Source: Spirochaetales bacterium
GTDB lineage: Bacteria; Spirochaetota; Spirochaetia; DSM-27196; Alkalispirochaetaceae
NCBI GenBank assembly: GCA_028282545.1
Contig: JANQHT010000165.1
Location: forward strand, 1-44,550
Length of the DNA: 44,550 nt
Reading direction: 5' to 3'
Shown: piece by piece, positions 35,379-43,563 of the stretch
Position numbering within the stretch: the stretch's first letter is position 1
How the letters are laid out: every line of letters starts with the position of its first letter
Program-made: the position numbers and the translations under genes
Notes under the pieces: generated by a model
The model's database searches: none
What the model was told of the DNA's origin: nothing
The model's input: the letters and a program-made list of their open reading frames with translations, nothing else

Positions 35379-35478
35379 AATAATGAATAATGTATGCCCC
35401 GTCGGGAAATACGCATATTCGTGTGTTCTCGCCGTGTGTTCCGATTGCTTCATCTATGGCCTCTGTAACCGTTAAAAG
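35379..35478 (-). pseudogene. Possible C-terminal remnant of a LarA-like racemase
   Basis: A short minus-strand stretch reads TEAIDEAIGTHGENTRICVF and then PDGAYII, like the C-terminal end of nickel-dependent lactate racemase family proteins. No upstream part exists; the IS66 remnant begins just beyond. The match is short, so this is tentative. The rest of 35256-35532 shows nothing else. Confidence 0.25.
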
Positions 35479-35532
35479 CCCCCACCTACGCCGGGGCCTC
35501 GCAATCGTGAAGGACCGTGGCCTTCCCATCGC

Positions 35533-35751
35533 ACGCTGCAATACTGGCTGAGCCGTGAACGGAAACGTTCACGAGCGATACGTGGAACAGAGCTCGTCGC
35601 GATCGGCACGGTTGAGGCGGCGTCATCAGGGAGATTGCTCCGGATCATCGTCCGCGACGGCGTATCTATTGAAGTCGAGCGGCCGGTTCGTAAATCTGAA
35701 CTGACGATGATTCTCAAAGCGATTGCGGCATCACGATCGGGCCGAATTTGA
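35533..35751 (+). pseudogene. IS66-type TnpA (OrfA) 3' remnant
   Basis: One frame, ending at the TGA at 35749-35751, reads TLQYWLSRERKR, then GTELVAIGTVEA and VEVERP-like SIEVERPVRKSELTMILKAI. This is the pattern of the C-terminal half of IS66 OrfA proteins. The N-terminal HTH part is missing. Its stop overlaps the TnpB start, as in intact IS66 elements. Confidence 0.55.
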
Positions 35752-36044
35752 GCCAGGTTCAGATCTTCATCCGACCCAGTAGCGCCGACATGTGGAAAGC
35801 AATAAACGGGCACTCGATGATCACAACCCAGCAGATGGAGAAAGATCCGCTTTCGGGTGCGCTATTCCTGTTCTGCAATCGATATCGCCGGATCATGAAG
35901 GCTCTCTACTGGGACTGGAACGGATTCTGCCTGTGGCAGAAGAAGCTTGAGAAGTATCACTTTCCCTGGCCACAGACAGAAGAAGCCGCTAAGAGAATCA
36001 GCGCCGGCGAACTGCGAATACTCCTCGAGGACGTTGATTTTTGA
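35748..36044 (+). CDS. IS66-family accessory protein TnpB (OrfB)
   Basis: This 98-residue protein matches the IS66 Orf2 family: SGALFLFCNRYRRIMKALYWDWNGFCLWQKKLEKYHFPWP, an almost diagnostic pattern (shown in parts: LFLFCNRYR, KALYWDWNGFCLW). It starts with TTG overlapping the TnpA stop. It is slightly shorter than the usual 110-117 residues. No tnpC transposase follows, so the element is a non-mobile remnant. Confidence 0.85.
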   Translation: MSQVQIFIRPSSADMWKAINGHSMITTQQMEKDPLSGALFLFCNRYRRIMKALYWDWNGFCLWQKKLEKYHFPWPQTEEAAKRISAGELRILLEDVDF

Positions 36045-36138
36045 CACGTTCATGATTCGTTGCCGTATCGGTCTGTGTTATGTTGTTGTGAACAAGCTTG
36101 GCTTTTCTTGGAACGTTCTTACTACGTCACTACCAATA

Positions 36139-36534
36139 TCACTGTCCAGCGCTTTGAAGCTCGGATAAGAACTCGCGGCGTTTGCTAGACGAGTTACCAT
36201 AGTAGGCTTCTAACTGTTCTCTTGGGATCGTATAAATCGACGGGGGAGCAAGTTCGTCGAACGAGTTGATCTCCAGTTCCAGCGCTTCCATTTGAATAAA
36301 CAACTCGTTGTCGTTGATCCGTTCCAAAGCCTCAACGGTATACCCGAGTTGGCTCCTCGGTTCAAACGAACCGTAGCTTTGCATTTCGATGGCCAGCACA
36401 TCGTTCTCGAATGTGACAATTGCGTCGAGGTCAAACGTCCTCAGTCGGTCGGTAATGGCTTCGATTTCGTTGGATTGACCGAATGCAAAATCATTTGCCG
36501 CGAGCAACGTGAAAAACAAAAACAGAACTTTCAT
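36139..36534 (-). CDS. Small exported protein of unknown function
   Basis: This 131-residue protein has a clear signal peptide (MKVLFLFFTLLAANDFAFGQ). The mature part is acidic, with two similar EALE/ELEI-type segments and no cysteine. I do not recognise a family. It follows the gene at 36544 by 9 bases on the same strand, so the two are probably co-transcribed. Base composition here is visibly more AT-rich than the core genes, which suggests acquisition by transfer. Confidence 0.55.
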   Translation of the reverse strand: MKVLFLFFTLLAANDFAFGQSNEIEAITDRLRTFDLDAIVTFENDVLAIEMQSYGSFEPRSQLGYTVEALERINDNELFIQMEALELEINSFDELAPPSIYTIPREQLEAYYGNSSSKRREFLSELQSAGQ

Positions 36535-36543
36535 ATTGGCCCT

Positions 36544-36897
36544 CTAATTCCATTGTTGCAATCCAAGCCGTGCACGTACGTCTGTCACGTTGCTTGTGTT
36601 GTCTTGGACTTTCGATTGGATTTGGTCTTCGGTTGTTGTCAAAGAGTCGACGATTTCATCTTTTGTTTCGATGAGCATATCTTTGAAGCTCGCCGTGATG
36701 TTGCCTTCCAATACATCTAGCTCGCTTCGTAGAAGCTTCAATTCTTCGGAATTGTTCCGAATGGCGCCAAATCTCCCTGCGACAAATCCAAATACGGCTA
36801 TTATTGCCGCCGTCACAAGCGACTGAACCCACTGTTGCCGGAAAAAAGACAAGAAGGAGTTGCGCTGGTTGTTGGATGGCAACGCATTTTCACTCAT
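36544..36897 (-). CDS. Small single-pass membrane protein with coiled-coil tail
   Basis: From the ATG at 36897 it has 117 residues, supported by a GGGGG ribosome site 7 bases upstream. One transmembrane helix (about residues 25-45, WVQSLVTAAIIAVFGFVAGR) is followed by a charged helix with heptad-like spacing (about 50-110) that probably forms a coiled coil. Family unknown. It is the first gene of an AT-rich two-gene unit with the secreted protein downstream. Confidence 0.6.
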   Translation of the reverse strand: MSENALPSNNQRNSFLSFFRQQWVQSLVTAAIIAVFGFVAGRFGAIRNNSEELKLLRSELDVLEGNITASFKDMLIETKDEIVDSLTTTEDQIQSKVQDNTSNVTDVRARLGLQQWN

Positions 36898-37365
36898 TTC
36901 CATTCCCCCTCTTTGTGAAGATAACACACATTGAGAATAAAAATGAATTTTTTCGTACTAAATTCTCGAATTTAAATAATGGTCAGGTTCTCGTAGTTTC
37001 GAAGATGCCGCAGGCACACGGATTTCACATCAACAACATAACGCTGGGCTCACCCGCCGGCTGCGGCCCGAGTCGCGTCAGCGGCGGAGGGATCGGCGCG
37101 GCGATTGCAGGCAGAAACTTGCCCATCTCAATCAAGGCTCGGCAACAACGTATGATCCCGTTGGATTGCTTGCCCGATCGATCAAAAAACAAGGCGCTGA
37201 AAAGCAATGTCGTTGGTCTATCGCGATCTTGTGATTCGAGTCGAGTCCACTTGCTGTTCGCGGTCGGCGGGCATGGCGCGGTATCCCATACTCTCAAACT
37301 GAAGATTGCAACATTCGACCGTACGTTTCCTAACCAGGAGCCGATCGGCTAACAGCTCTGCACCG
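36898..37365. other. 468-base intergenic stretch, no gene recognised
   Basis: The left part is AT-rich and holds the ribosome site of the gene at 36897. The 37040-37110 part is very GC-rich with an imperfect inverted repeat around GCCGGCTG / CAGCGGC (about 37064-37104). Small open frames exist but none has a ribosome site or a recognisable product. Confidence 0.4.
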
Positions 37366-38298
37366 CTACTCCGCCGTCGAACGTGTAAAGAAGTCGGCCA
37401 CAATACTCCGCATTGAGCGTGAGATGTTGTGTTGCGTGTCAGCGACGATTTCCAATTGGAGTCTAGATGAAACCCCTGCGCGGTCGGCTACCGAATGAAC
37501 GGCCGAGTGCCAGTTGCGGGCTCGGTCGACCCTGCCGGTTCCTTGCAGACTGTCGAGATTGTAGTCGCCGAACGATCGTCGAAATGCTCCGCCGTCGCGG
37601 TCCTCCTCGCCAACGACGATTAGTCCATCCAAGCCTGCAAGCGCTAACCAATCGGGTTGGGCGTCCGCAGGCAAAGTCTCGGCCGCAGTTCCAATGGGAT
37701 ACGGGAGTGCATCATCGGGCCATGTGTACCAACCAGGTGCACCAATGACCATCGCCGCAATTCGGTCGGGATGGAGTAGTGCGTACCGATGTACGAATTG
37801 TCCACCGCCGGAGAATCCGAACAAAAGAAACCTACCGGCATCCAGCCCCGGCACCAGCTTTTCAACAACCTTCACCAATTCGTCGAGGCGTTGGTCTGCG
37901 CGCGGTCCTTTGAAGTTGAGTCGTTGATAGTCATTGTTAAACAGTGACTCCATAAAATGCGGCGCGAGGATGACCCAATTGTTCGTGTCTGCGTAGCTAT
38001 CCCATCTTGTAATCTCTCTGACAACACGTTCGACGCCTGCCGAATCGTCAGTCCGTCCACTGTATCCATGAACAGACACCAGAAGTGTCGATCGATGTGG
38101 ATTCCGCAGGGTTTCATCGCTGACATAGACGAAATATCTCTGTCCGTCGGCGAAGTAGTGTTCAGACATACCGGCGTGCAAAATCGGCGCTAAGTGCCTG
38201 TGTTCACCGGTCGTTTCGCTATGAACATCGGCGACGACGCAAATCAATATCGTCAGCGCAACGGCAGTAATGCCGCGCGATAGTAAAGGCGCTGTCAC
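37366..38298 (-). CDS. Exported alpha/beta hydrolase (esterase/PHB-depolymerase-like)
   Basis: From the GTG at 38298 it has 310 residues, starting with a signal peptide (about 1-25). The hydrolase fold is seen from VSVHGYSGRTDD (oxyanion region), through GFSGGGQFVH with the nucleophile Ser in GxSxG, to a GEEDRDGG acid region and DTQHNI with the catalytic His. A GGGGG ribosome site 7 bases upstream fixes this start; a longer frame would extend into the neighbouring IS. The IS3 element lies 126 bases upstream and may have replaced its promoter. The substrate is unknown. Confidence 0.78.
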   Translation of the reverse strand: MTAPLLSRGITAVALTILICVVADVHSETTGEHRHLAPILHAGMSEHYFADGQRYFVYVSDETLRNPHRSTLLVSVHGYSGRTDDSAGVERVVREITRWDSYADTNNWVILAPHFMESLFNNDYQRLNFKGPRADQRLDELVKVVEKLVPGLDAGRFLLFGFSGGGQFVHRYALLHPDRIAAMVIGAPGWYTWPDDALPYPIGTAAETLPADAQPDWLALAGLDGLIVVGEEDRDGGAFRRSFGDYNLDSLQGTGRVDRARNWHSAVHSVADRAGVSSRLQLEIVADTQHNISRSMRSIVADFFTRSTAE

Positions 38299-38423
38299 TC
38301 CACGTCCCCCTTTTTCGTACATTATCGGGTCGTCACCAATAATGTCGTAGATGCGCCGACTTAACCAATGACAAAAGACACGGCTGCCGATCACTGAATC
38401 TGATGCGATACGAAAAACGGCCT

Positions 38424-38448
38424 TGGACTTCCGCCGATTGAGTGGACA
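38424..38448 (+). repeat. Left terminal inverted repeat of the IS3 element
   Basis: It begins TGGACTTCCGCCGATT and pairs with the right end at 39691-39715 at 19 of 25 positions. Confidence 0.75.
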
Positions 38449-38493
38449 GAGAGTTAAGCAGACCAGTATGAAGGACGAGGGAAGGAAACTGAG

Positions 38494-38787
38494 ATGGGAG
38501 AGAAGAGGAAGGACTACACACGAGAGTTCAAGGTTCAGGCCGTTGAGTTGTTGAACAGTAGCGGCAAGCCGGGCAACCAGATCGAGGCGGAGCTGGGTAT
38601 CGGGAACGGGGTCATCTACCGGTGGAGGCACCAGCTTCAGGAAGAAGGGGCACAGGCGTTCCCCGGTAATGGGAATGAGCGTGACAAGGAAATAGTGGAA
38701 CTGCGCAGGGAGGTGGCGGAATTGCGCGAGGAGAAGGAAATCTTAAGAGAAGCAATCGCCATCTTCTCGGAGAAACGCCGGAGATGA
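38494..38787 (+). CDS. IS3-family transposase OrfA
   Basis: This 97-residue protein has the OrfA helix-turn-helix (YTREFKVQAVELLNSSGKPG, then LGIGNGVIYRWRHQL) and a C-terminal leucine zipper (EIVELRREVAELREEKEIL). It binds the IS ends and, fused to OrfB by frameshifting, forms the full transposase. Its stop overlaps the OrfB start (ATGA). It looks intact. Confidence 0.9.
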   Translation: MGEKRKDYTREFKVQAVELLNSSGKPGNQIEAELGIGNGVIYRWRHQLQEEGAQAFPGNGNERDKEIVELRREVAELREEKEILREAIAIFSEKRRR

Positions 38788-39572
38788 AGTATCAGTTCAT
38801 GGAACAGCAACGGCGATATCACCGCGTGGAGAAGATGGCGAGAGTATTGGAGGTTTCACGCGGTGGATACTACGCATGGCGCAGCCGTCGGCGGAGCCTG
38901 CGGGCGAGACAGGATGAGAGGCTGGTCGCGGAGATTCTCTACATTCAGGAGAAGGTGGCGAAGTACCGCTACGGAAGCCCGAGGATACCCGAGGAACTGC
39001 GACGCCGAGGCCATAGCGTTGGGCACAATCATGGGGCTGCCCCGAACGTGGTTGACCGCGACTGTCGTCCCACACGGGTGAACCAGGTGTGGGCCGGCAA
39101 TGCGACCTCTATTGCGACCGCCGAGGGCTGGCTGTACCTGTTTGTCATCATTGACCTGTACAGCCGCCGTGTGATCGGATGGGCGATGTCGAAGAATCTG
39201 GGCACCAGGACGCTGCTTCAGGCATTCTGGATGGCCGTTGTTCGTCGTGGAGCCCCCAAGGGGCTCATCTTCCACTCCGACCGAGGTGTTCGGTACGCAT
39301 CTGTGGCGTTTCGCACTGTGCTGCGCAAGAAGCGAATCATCCAGAGCATGAGCCGGAAGGGCAATAGCTGGGACAATGCATGCGTGGAATCGTTCTTCAA
39401 GAGCCTGAAGAGCGAGCTCATTGGGCGAGTTGTCTATGAAAGCCGCCAAGCGGCCGTGCAGGCGGTCTTCGAGTACATCGAGGTGTTCTACAACCGGATC
39501 CGGCTGCACTCCACGCTCGGCTACCGCAATCCGGTGGAATACGAGGAGGAAGGTGCGAAAGGGGCGGCATAA
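38784..39572 (+). CDS. IS3-family transposase OrfB, catalytically defective
   Basis: This 262-residue DDE transposase keeps Asp166 (HSDRG) and Glu202 (CVESFF), 35 residues apart as in the family. The first catalytic Asp, in a WVGDITYI-type motif, reads WAGNATSI (Asn106). About 30 residues normally found between the VGHN motif and the APN..RDF motif are missing in frame (junction around residue 83). Both changes should abolish transposition. The rest, including the YNRIRLHSTLGYRNP terminal block, is well preserved. Confidence 0.88.
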   Translation: MKYQFMEQQRRYHRVEKMARVLEVSRGGYYAWRSRRRSLRARQDERLVAEILYIQEKVAKYRYGSPRIPEELRRRGHSVGHNHGAAPNVVDRDCRPTRVNQVWAGNATSIATAEGWLYLFVIIDLYSRRVIGWAMSKNLGTRTLLQAFWMAVVRRGAPKGLIFHSDRGVRYASVAFRTVLRKKRIIQSMSRKGNSWDNACVESFFKSLKSELIGRVVYESRQAAVQAVFEYIEVFYNRIRLHSTLGYRNPVEYEEEGAKGAA

Positions 39573-39690
39573 TGACGATCAGGGGCAGATCGTGCAAACA
39601 GGCTCCGCGAGGTGGCCCACTATGGCGTTTTCCAGGCTACGGTGGTATCCAGACACCCCCGGAAAACGGCAGGGTCACAAGCGAACCCGG

Positions 39691-39715
39691 TGTCTATGAA
39701 ATCGGGGGAATTCCA
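39691..39715 (-). repeat. Right terminal inverted repeat of the IS3 element
   Basis: It mirrors the left end with six mismatches; the element ends at the A of ATTCCA at 39715. Confidence 0.75.
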
Positions 39716-39806
39716 GTAGACGTGCATGCATGAAGTCTATCACAAACAATGTAGGCCGCCTGTATGTTACAGAACACTCTGTGTATTCATACGCTTTCAC
39801 GGCCCT

Positions 39807-40733
39807 CTACGAACCATCCGCTATCGCGCGTCCAATGTGTCGCATAAGACTGGGCCAGTCCTCCCCGAGAGCGGTAATGGCGACGGTGCGCGCGCCGATC
39901 GCCCGGGCAACGGCGCGGGAAGCGACATCGTCGTACTCCGGTTGGGTAAAAACCGTCGCAACGCCGGCGGCAAGGGCTTTTTCAATGGTAACCTGGAGCA
40001 GGCGCGGGCTCGGTTCGCGCCCACCGGCTTCGATGGCGAGCTGTGAGAGCCCGTATCGGTCGGTGAAATACCCGAACGCCGGGTGATAGACGAGAATCGC
40101 CGTGCCTTCCACCTCCGAAAGCAGCGCCTCGAGTTCCCCATCGATCGCATCGACTTCGGCGATGAAGTCACGATACCCGGTCTCGAAGACCTCGGCGAGG
40201 GCCGGCCGGGCGCGAATAAGGGCGTCGCGGATGGTCGCGGCCTGGATGCGCACCTCTTCCGGGCCGAGCCAGATGTGGGGATCCCCGGGCTCGTTTTCGT
40301 GGCTGTGCGGCACCGTCGGATCGTGCCAGTGGGGCTCCAGCTCTCGAAGCTCGATACCGGCGGTAAGGTCGACGACCGTCGCCGGTGCTCCTGAGCGTGC
40401 TAATGCCGATACGATCGCCGCTTCGTACTCCAATCCCGTGGTGAATAGAAGATCCGCCGAACCGAGTCGCTCGATTTCCCGAGGCGTGGGGTCGTAGGTA
40501 TGGGCGTCCTGGCCCGGCCCGATCACGACGCCGACGGTAACGTGGTCGCCGCCGATGCGCCGGATGAAGTCCGCCTGGGGCGCGACGCTCGCATAGACGA
40601 CGAACCCCGTCGGGTCCGCCGTCTCACCTGAAAAGCGTTCACCGCCGCCGCCGGCGACCACGCCCATCGTAACGAAGGCTAATAGCGCAATGGTGGCGAT
40701 ACATCGACGGGCAGGCGTATTAATGTATGACAC
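39807..40733 (-). CDS. aztC: Zinc ABC transporter substrate-binding protein (AztC/ZnuA type)
   Basis: This 308-residue exported protein is a cluster A-I metal-binding protein. It has a signal peptide (about 1-28), His78 in GQDAHTYDPTP, a short His loop (residues 135-145), His153 in DPHIWLGP and His217 in VYHPAFGYF. These fit a zinc site. The short loop resembles AztC more than the long His-rich loop of ZnuA. The GTG start overlaps the upstream AztD-like gene by 14 bases. It should receive zinc from outside or from the AztD-like chaperone and pass it to the permease. Confidence 0.85.
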   Translation of the reverse strand: MSYINTPARRCIATIALLAFVTMGVVAGGGGERFSGETADPTGFVVYASVAPQADFIRRIGGDHVTVGVVIGPGQDAHTYDPTPREIERLGSADLLFTTGLEYEAAIVSALARSGAPATVVDLTAGIELRELEPHWHDPTVPHSHENEPGDPHIWLGPEEVRIQAATIRDALIRARPALAEVFETGYRDFIAEVDAIDGELEALLSEVEGTAILVYHPAFGYFTDRYGLSQLAIEAGGREPSPRLLQVTIEKALAAGVATVFTQPEYDDVASRAVARAIGARTVAITALGEDWPSLMRHIGRAIADGS

Positions 40734-41937
40734 CGTCGGTTACCATCAGCGCGATCGACGTAAGGGTAGCGTCGAAGGGCGCCGAGAACTCCGAGGCGAT
40801 CTCCGCTTCGTCCAAATGGATCTCAAGGATGCGATTCGTCGCCGGATCGCTGACATAGGCTATACCGCGTCCCACGGTCAGGGCCGGACTCGGCGTACCG
40901 CGCGGCGCTTCGGGATCGCGGGCATCGACGGCGGCAACTTCTCCCAAGACCGCAAAGCTCTCGGAGTCGAGTACGTAGACGACACCGTCTTGGCCGAGCA
41001 CAACGATGTAGTTTCCCGACCGATCGATACGGAAGCGCCACGGAGCTGACGGCAGGGGAAAGGCCGTGCTGGTGTGGGCCGCCGGATCGACCTTCACGAG
41101 GCCTTCACCCAAGTTTCCGACGAAGTGAGCGAGGCGCGGGTGCGCGGCCAGGGTCCCGGTGCGAACGTCTTCGGGCGTGCCCGGGGGGTTGGGTACCATG
41201 CGCGCGTCGAAGCTGTTGCCGGACTGCGTGATGACGAGAACGCCCTCGACGGCACCCATCGCCGAGAAGCGACCGACCCTAGCCTGACCATGGGCCCGGG
41301 TAACGTTCGGGATCTCCTGAATCACCGTGCCGTCGTAGTCCATGATTTCCACCGCGGGGTTGTCGATGTAGCCGATGATCATCACATCGGACAAGAGAAT
41401 CGGCGCGCCGTGGTCGACACGAGTCGGGGTGAGGCTATACTCCACACCGCTCCGTATCGTTCCCTCGTCGAGTATCGTGATATCGCCGGACTCGTCGTTG
41501 TAGAACCCGACGCGACCGACCATCGTCGTGAAGTGAGTCGGCAACGCTCCGGCGCGAATCTCCCCGGCAATCGATATCTCGCCGAACTCGAGATCCTCGT
41601 GACCGTCGTGTTCTACTAATATCTGTCCGCTGTCTACGATCGCGACGACAGAGGCATCGCGCTGTACGACGTAGCCGAACTCGCCGCTGGGTCCTGAGTA
41701 TGCCGCGGGCGACCCTTCCGACACCTGTTGAGGAAAGAGCGCCTCCACATCGCCGTCGGCGGCGTCAAGAACGGCAATCGTGCCGTCGCCGGCAACGGCG
41801 AGAATCCGTCCGTTGCTATGTCCGTGATCATCGTGATGATGGTCGTGATCGTGATCAGCCGTGGTTGCACATGCCGCGAGAGCAATGGCGGCACCTACAA
41901 CGAACAATACGCTCAGTATCCTTCGAACCTTACTCAT
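40720..41937 (-). CDS. aztD: AztD-like zinc chaperone lipoprotein (beta-propeller, His-rich N-terminus)
   Basis: This 405-residue lipoprotein has Cys23 in a LAAC lipobox, followed at once by a His/Asp-rich tail (about residues 29-40, HDHDHHHDDHGH) and a beta-propeller body with repeated strand patterns (ILAVAGDGTIAVLDAADG, VYVLDSESFAVLGEV). This matches AztD, the periplasmic zinc chaperone that loads AztC in Paracoccus (established knowledge). It overlaps the permease gene by 8 bases and the AztC gene by 14 bases. The identification rests on pattern and context. Confidence 0.78.
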   Translation of the reverse strand: MSKVRRILSVLFVVGAAIALAACATTADHDHDHHHDDHGHSNGRILAVAGDGTIAVLDAADGDVEALFPQQVSEGSPAAYSGPSGEFGYVVQRDASVVAIVDSGQILVEHDGHEDLEFGEISIAGEIRAGALPTHFTTMVGRVGFYNDESGDITILDEGTIRSGVEYSLTPTRVDHGAPILLSDVMIIGYIDNPAVEIMDYDGTVIQEIPNVTRAHGQARVGRFSAMGAVEGVLVITQSGNSFDARMVPNPPGTPEDVRTGTLAAHPRLAHFVGNLGEGLVKVDPAAHTSTAFPLPSAPWRFRIDRSGNYIVVLGQDGVVYVLDSESFAVLGEVAAVDARDPEAPRGTPSPALTVGRGIAYVSDPATNRILEIHLDEAEIASEFSAPFDATLTSIALMVTDGVIH

Positions 41938-42829
41938 TGTTACTCCTCATAGTTCCTTGTTCTGTTGCCGGCCGACGGCCGGTCACGCGCGATATAATGT
42001 AGGCCACCACGTATCCGGTGACGGCGAAGAGCACAATCCCGGCGCCGCTCGGGAGATCGTAGGCGTAGCTCACGCCCACACCGGCGACGGTCGCAAGGGC
42101 GGAAAGCAGCGACGCGCCGATCATAAGCCGGGTCAGGGAGCGGGAGAAAAAACCCGCCGTCGCCGCCGGAAGGGTCAATAGCGTAATGACCAATACGATA
42201 CCGACCGTCGAAACTAGGAGGACAACCGTCGCACCGGTAAGCAGCAAGAGGATCGTGAGATGGAGCTGCGTCGGCATGTTCCGCGTCTCGGCAAAGTCGG
42301 CGTCGAAACTCAGGGCGAACAACTGCGGATGGAACCCCCAGGCGACGACCAGGACCACAAGGTCGAGCACGACGATGGCGAGAAGATCCTGGGGTGAAAG
42401 CAGCAGGATATTGCCGAAGAGATAGGCCATGGGATCGACGAATCCCCGGGTTCGCGATATGAATATCACACCAATGGCGGTGCCGAGGGCCCAGACGATG
42501 CTAATCGCCGAATCGGAACGCTGCCGTCCCTTTCGGATGACGACGGCCACCACGAAGGCCGAAACCAAAGCCGCGGCGAAGGCCCCCCAAAAGGGGGTGA
42601 ACCAGTTCGTGCCGGCCAGGGAGCGCAAAAACAGGCTGAGCCCGATACCGGCAAGCACGGAGTGTGCGATCGCACCGGCGAGATAGCTGATGCGATTGAC
42701 CACGACGTAGGTTCCTACGATACCGAAGGCCGGCGCGGAGATCACTCCGGCGATGAGGGCATAACGAATGAACGGTACGGTCGGACTCAAGACGGCGGCG
42801 ATGAACTCAGCCACGGTCGGCCTCGGCAA
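41930..42829 (-). CDS. aztB: Zinc/manganese-type ABC transporter permease
   Basis: This 299-residue membrane protein has about eight or nine hydrophobic helices of the ABC-3 family. Hallmarks are RYALIAGVISAPAFGIVGTYVVVNR, the HSVLAGIGL helix and LLTLPAATAGFFSRSL near the ATPase contact. It overlaps the ATPase gene by 23 bases and the AztD-like gene by 8 bases. The position within the zinc-binding cluster makes zinc the most probable substrate. Confidence 0.9.
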   Translation of the reverse strand: MPRPTVAEFIAAVLSPTVPFIRYALIAGVISAPAFGIVGTYVVVNRISYLAGAIAHSVLAGIGLSLFLRSLAGTNWFTPFWGAFAAALVSAFVVAVVIRKGRQRSDSAISIVWALGTAIGVIFISRTRGFVDPMAYLFGNILLLSPQDLLAIVVLDLVVLVVAWGFHPQLFALSFDADFAETRNMPTQLHLTILLLLTGATVVLLVSTVGIVLVITLLTLPAATAGFFSRSLTRLMIGASLLSALATVAGVGVSYAYDLPSGAGIVLFAVTGYVVAYIISRVTGRRPATEQGTMRSNNE

Positions 42830-43553
42830 GGGCGTGAAAGTGTCCGACGAAGAGGCGCTGTAAATCGCTCTCGGAAAGGCTGTGTCGATCGTGAATGTGG
42901 GCGTTACGATTCACGCACAGGACGCAGTCGACGGCGTCGGAGAGAAAATCGAAGTCGTGGGTAATCAGAAGGATCGAGAGTCGGTCCTTTTGTTGCAAAA
43001 TAAACGACTCGAGGCGGCGCGCCGATTTCCGGTCGATGTTGGCCGTCGGTTCGTCAAGGATCAACAAGCGGGGTCGGGAAACGAGGGCGCGAGCCAAGAG
43101 CACACGCTGTCGCTGTCCTCCGCTTAGGTCCGCGAATCCCCGCTTCGCCTGGTTTTCGAGTCCCAGCATCTCCAGCGTCTCCGTGGCGGCGGCGCGATCG
43201 GCACGGGAGAAGGGACCGAAGGCTCGTACCAAGCGCCCGGTCATGACGACATCCAAAGCCGAGGCCGGAAATTGTGGGTCGTAGTTCGTGTGTTGCGGCA
43301 CGTACCCCACCCTTCGCCGTGACGATAGGGCGTCCGCACCGAGGACACGAATAGCGCCCGATCTGGGTCGCAGGAGGCCGAGGCACAGCTTTGCGAGTGT
43401 CGTCTTGCCGCCGCCGTTCGGGCCGACAATCTGCGTAAGCCCGCCGGAGGGGACCGTGAAAGACACATCGTGAAAGACCGGCACTCCCGGATATGAAAAT
43501 GTGACAGCGTCCAGTTCCAATGCGGACGCTTCAAACGACCGGTCGACAACCAT
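42807..43553 (-). CDS. aztA: Zinc ABC transporter ATP-binding protein
   Basis: From the ATG at 43553 it has 248 residues. Walker A is GPNGGGKTT, the ABC signature is LSGGQRQR, Walker B is LLILDEPTANID and the H-loop is LLITHD. An ATG at 43592 would add 13 residues, but those bases hold the -35, operator and -10 of the promoter, so the shorter form is preferred. It drives zinc import with the permease. The first gene of a four-gene overlapping operon. Confidence 0.9.
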   Translation of the reverse strand: MVVDRSFEASALELDAVTFSYPGVPVFHDVSFTVPSGGLTQIVGPNGGGKTTLAKLCLGLLRPRSGAIRVLGADALSSRRRVGYVPQHTNYDPQFPASALDVVMTGRLVRAFGPFSRADRAAATETLEMLGLENQAKRGFADLSGGQRQRVLLARALVSRPRLLILDEPTANIDRKSARRLESFILQQKDRLSILLITHDFDFLSDAVDCVLCVNRNAHIHDRHSLSESDLQRLFVGHFHALAEADRG

Positions 43554-43563
43554 ATACTTGCCG

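Larger units (their letters stand above)
38424..39715 (+). mobile_element. IS3-family insertion sequence, about 1.29 kb, inactive
   Basis: The element has imperfect 25-base terminal inverted repeats (38424-38448 and 39691-39715, 19 of 25 matching) around OrfA and OrfB. The outer ends read TGGA and TCCA. No 3-4 base target duplication is visible, so the insertion is old or recombined. OrfB has lost a catalytic Asp and an internal segment. Confidence 0.85.

Noticed and set aside
37037..37166. Possible integron attC site (ATCCAAC and GTTATG core-like ends on the minus strand, GC-rich inverted repeat inside)
   Set aside because: The inner L boxes are not complementary to each other and the second core site deviates from GTTRRRY. 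No integrase is present. The two small genes nearby could be cassettes, but the site itself is not supported.
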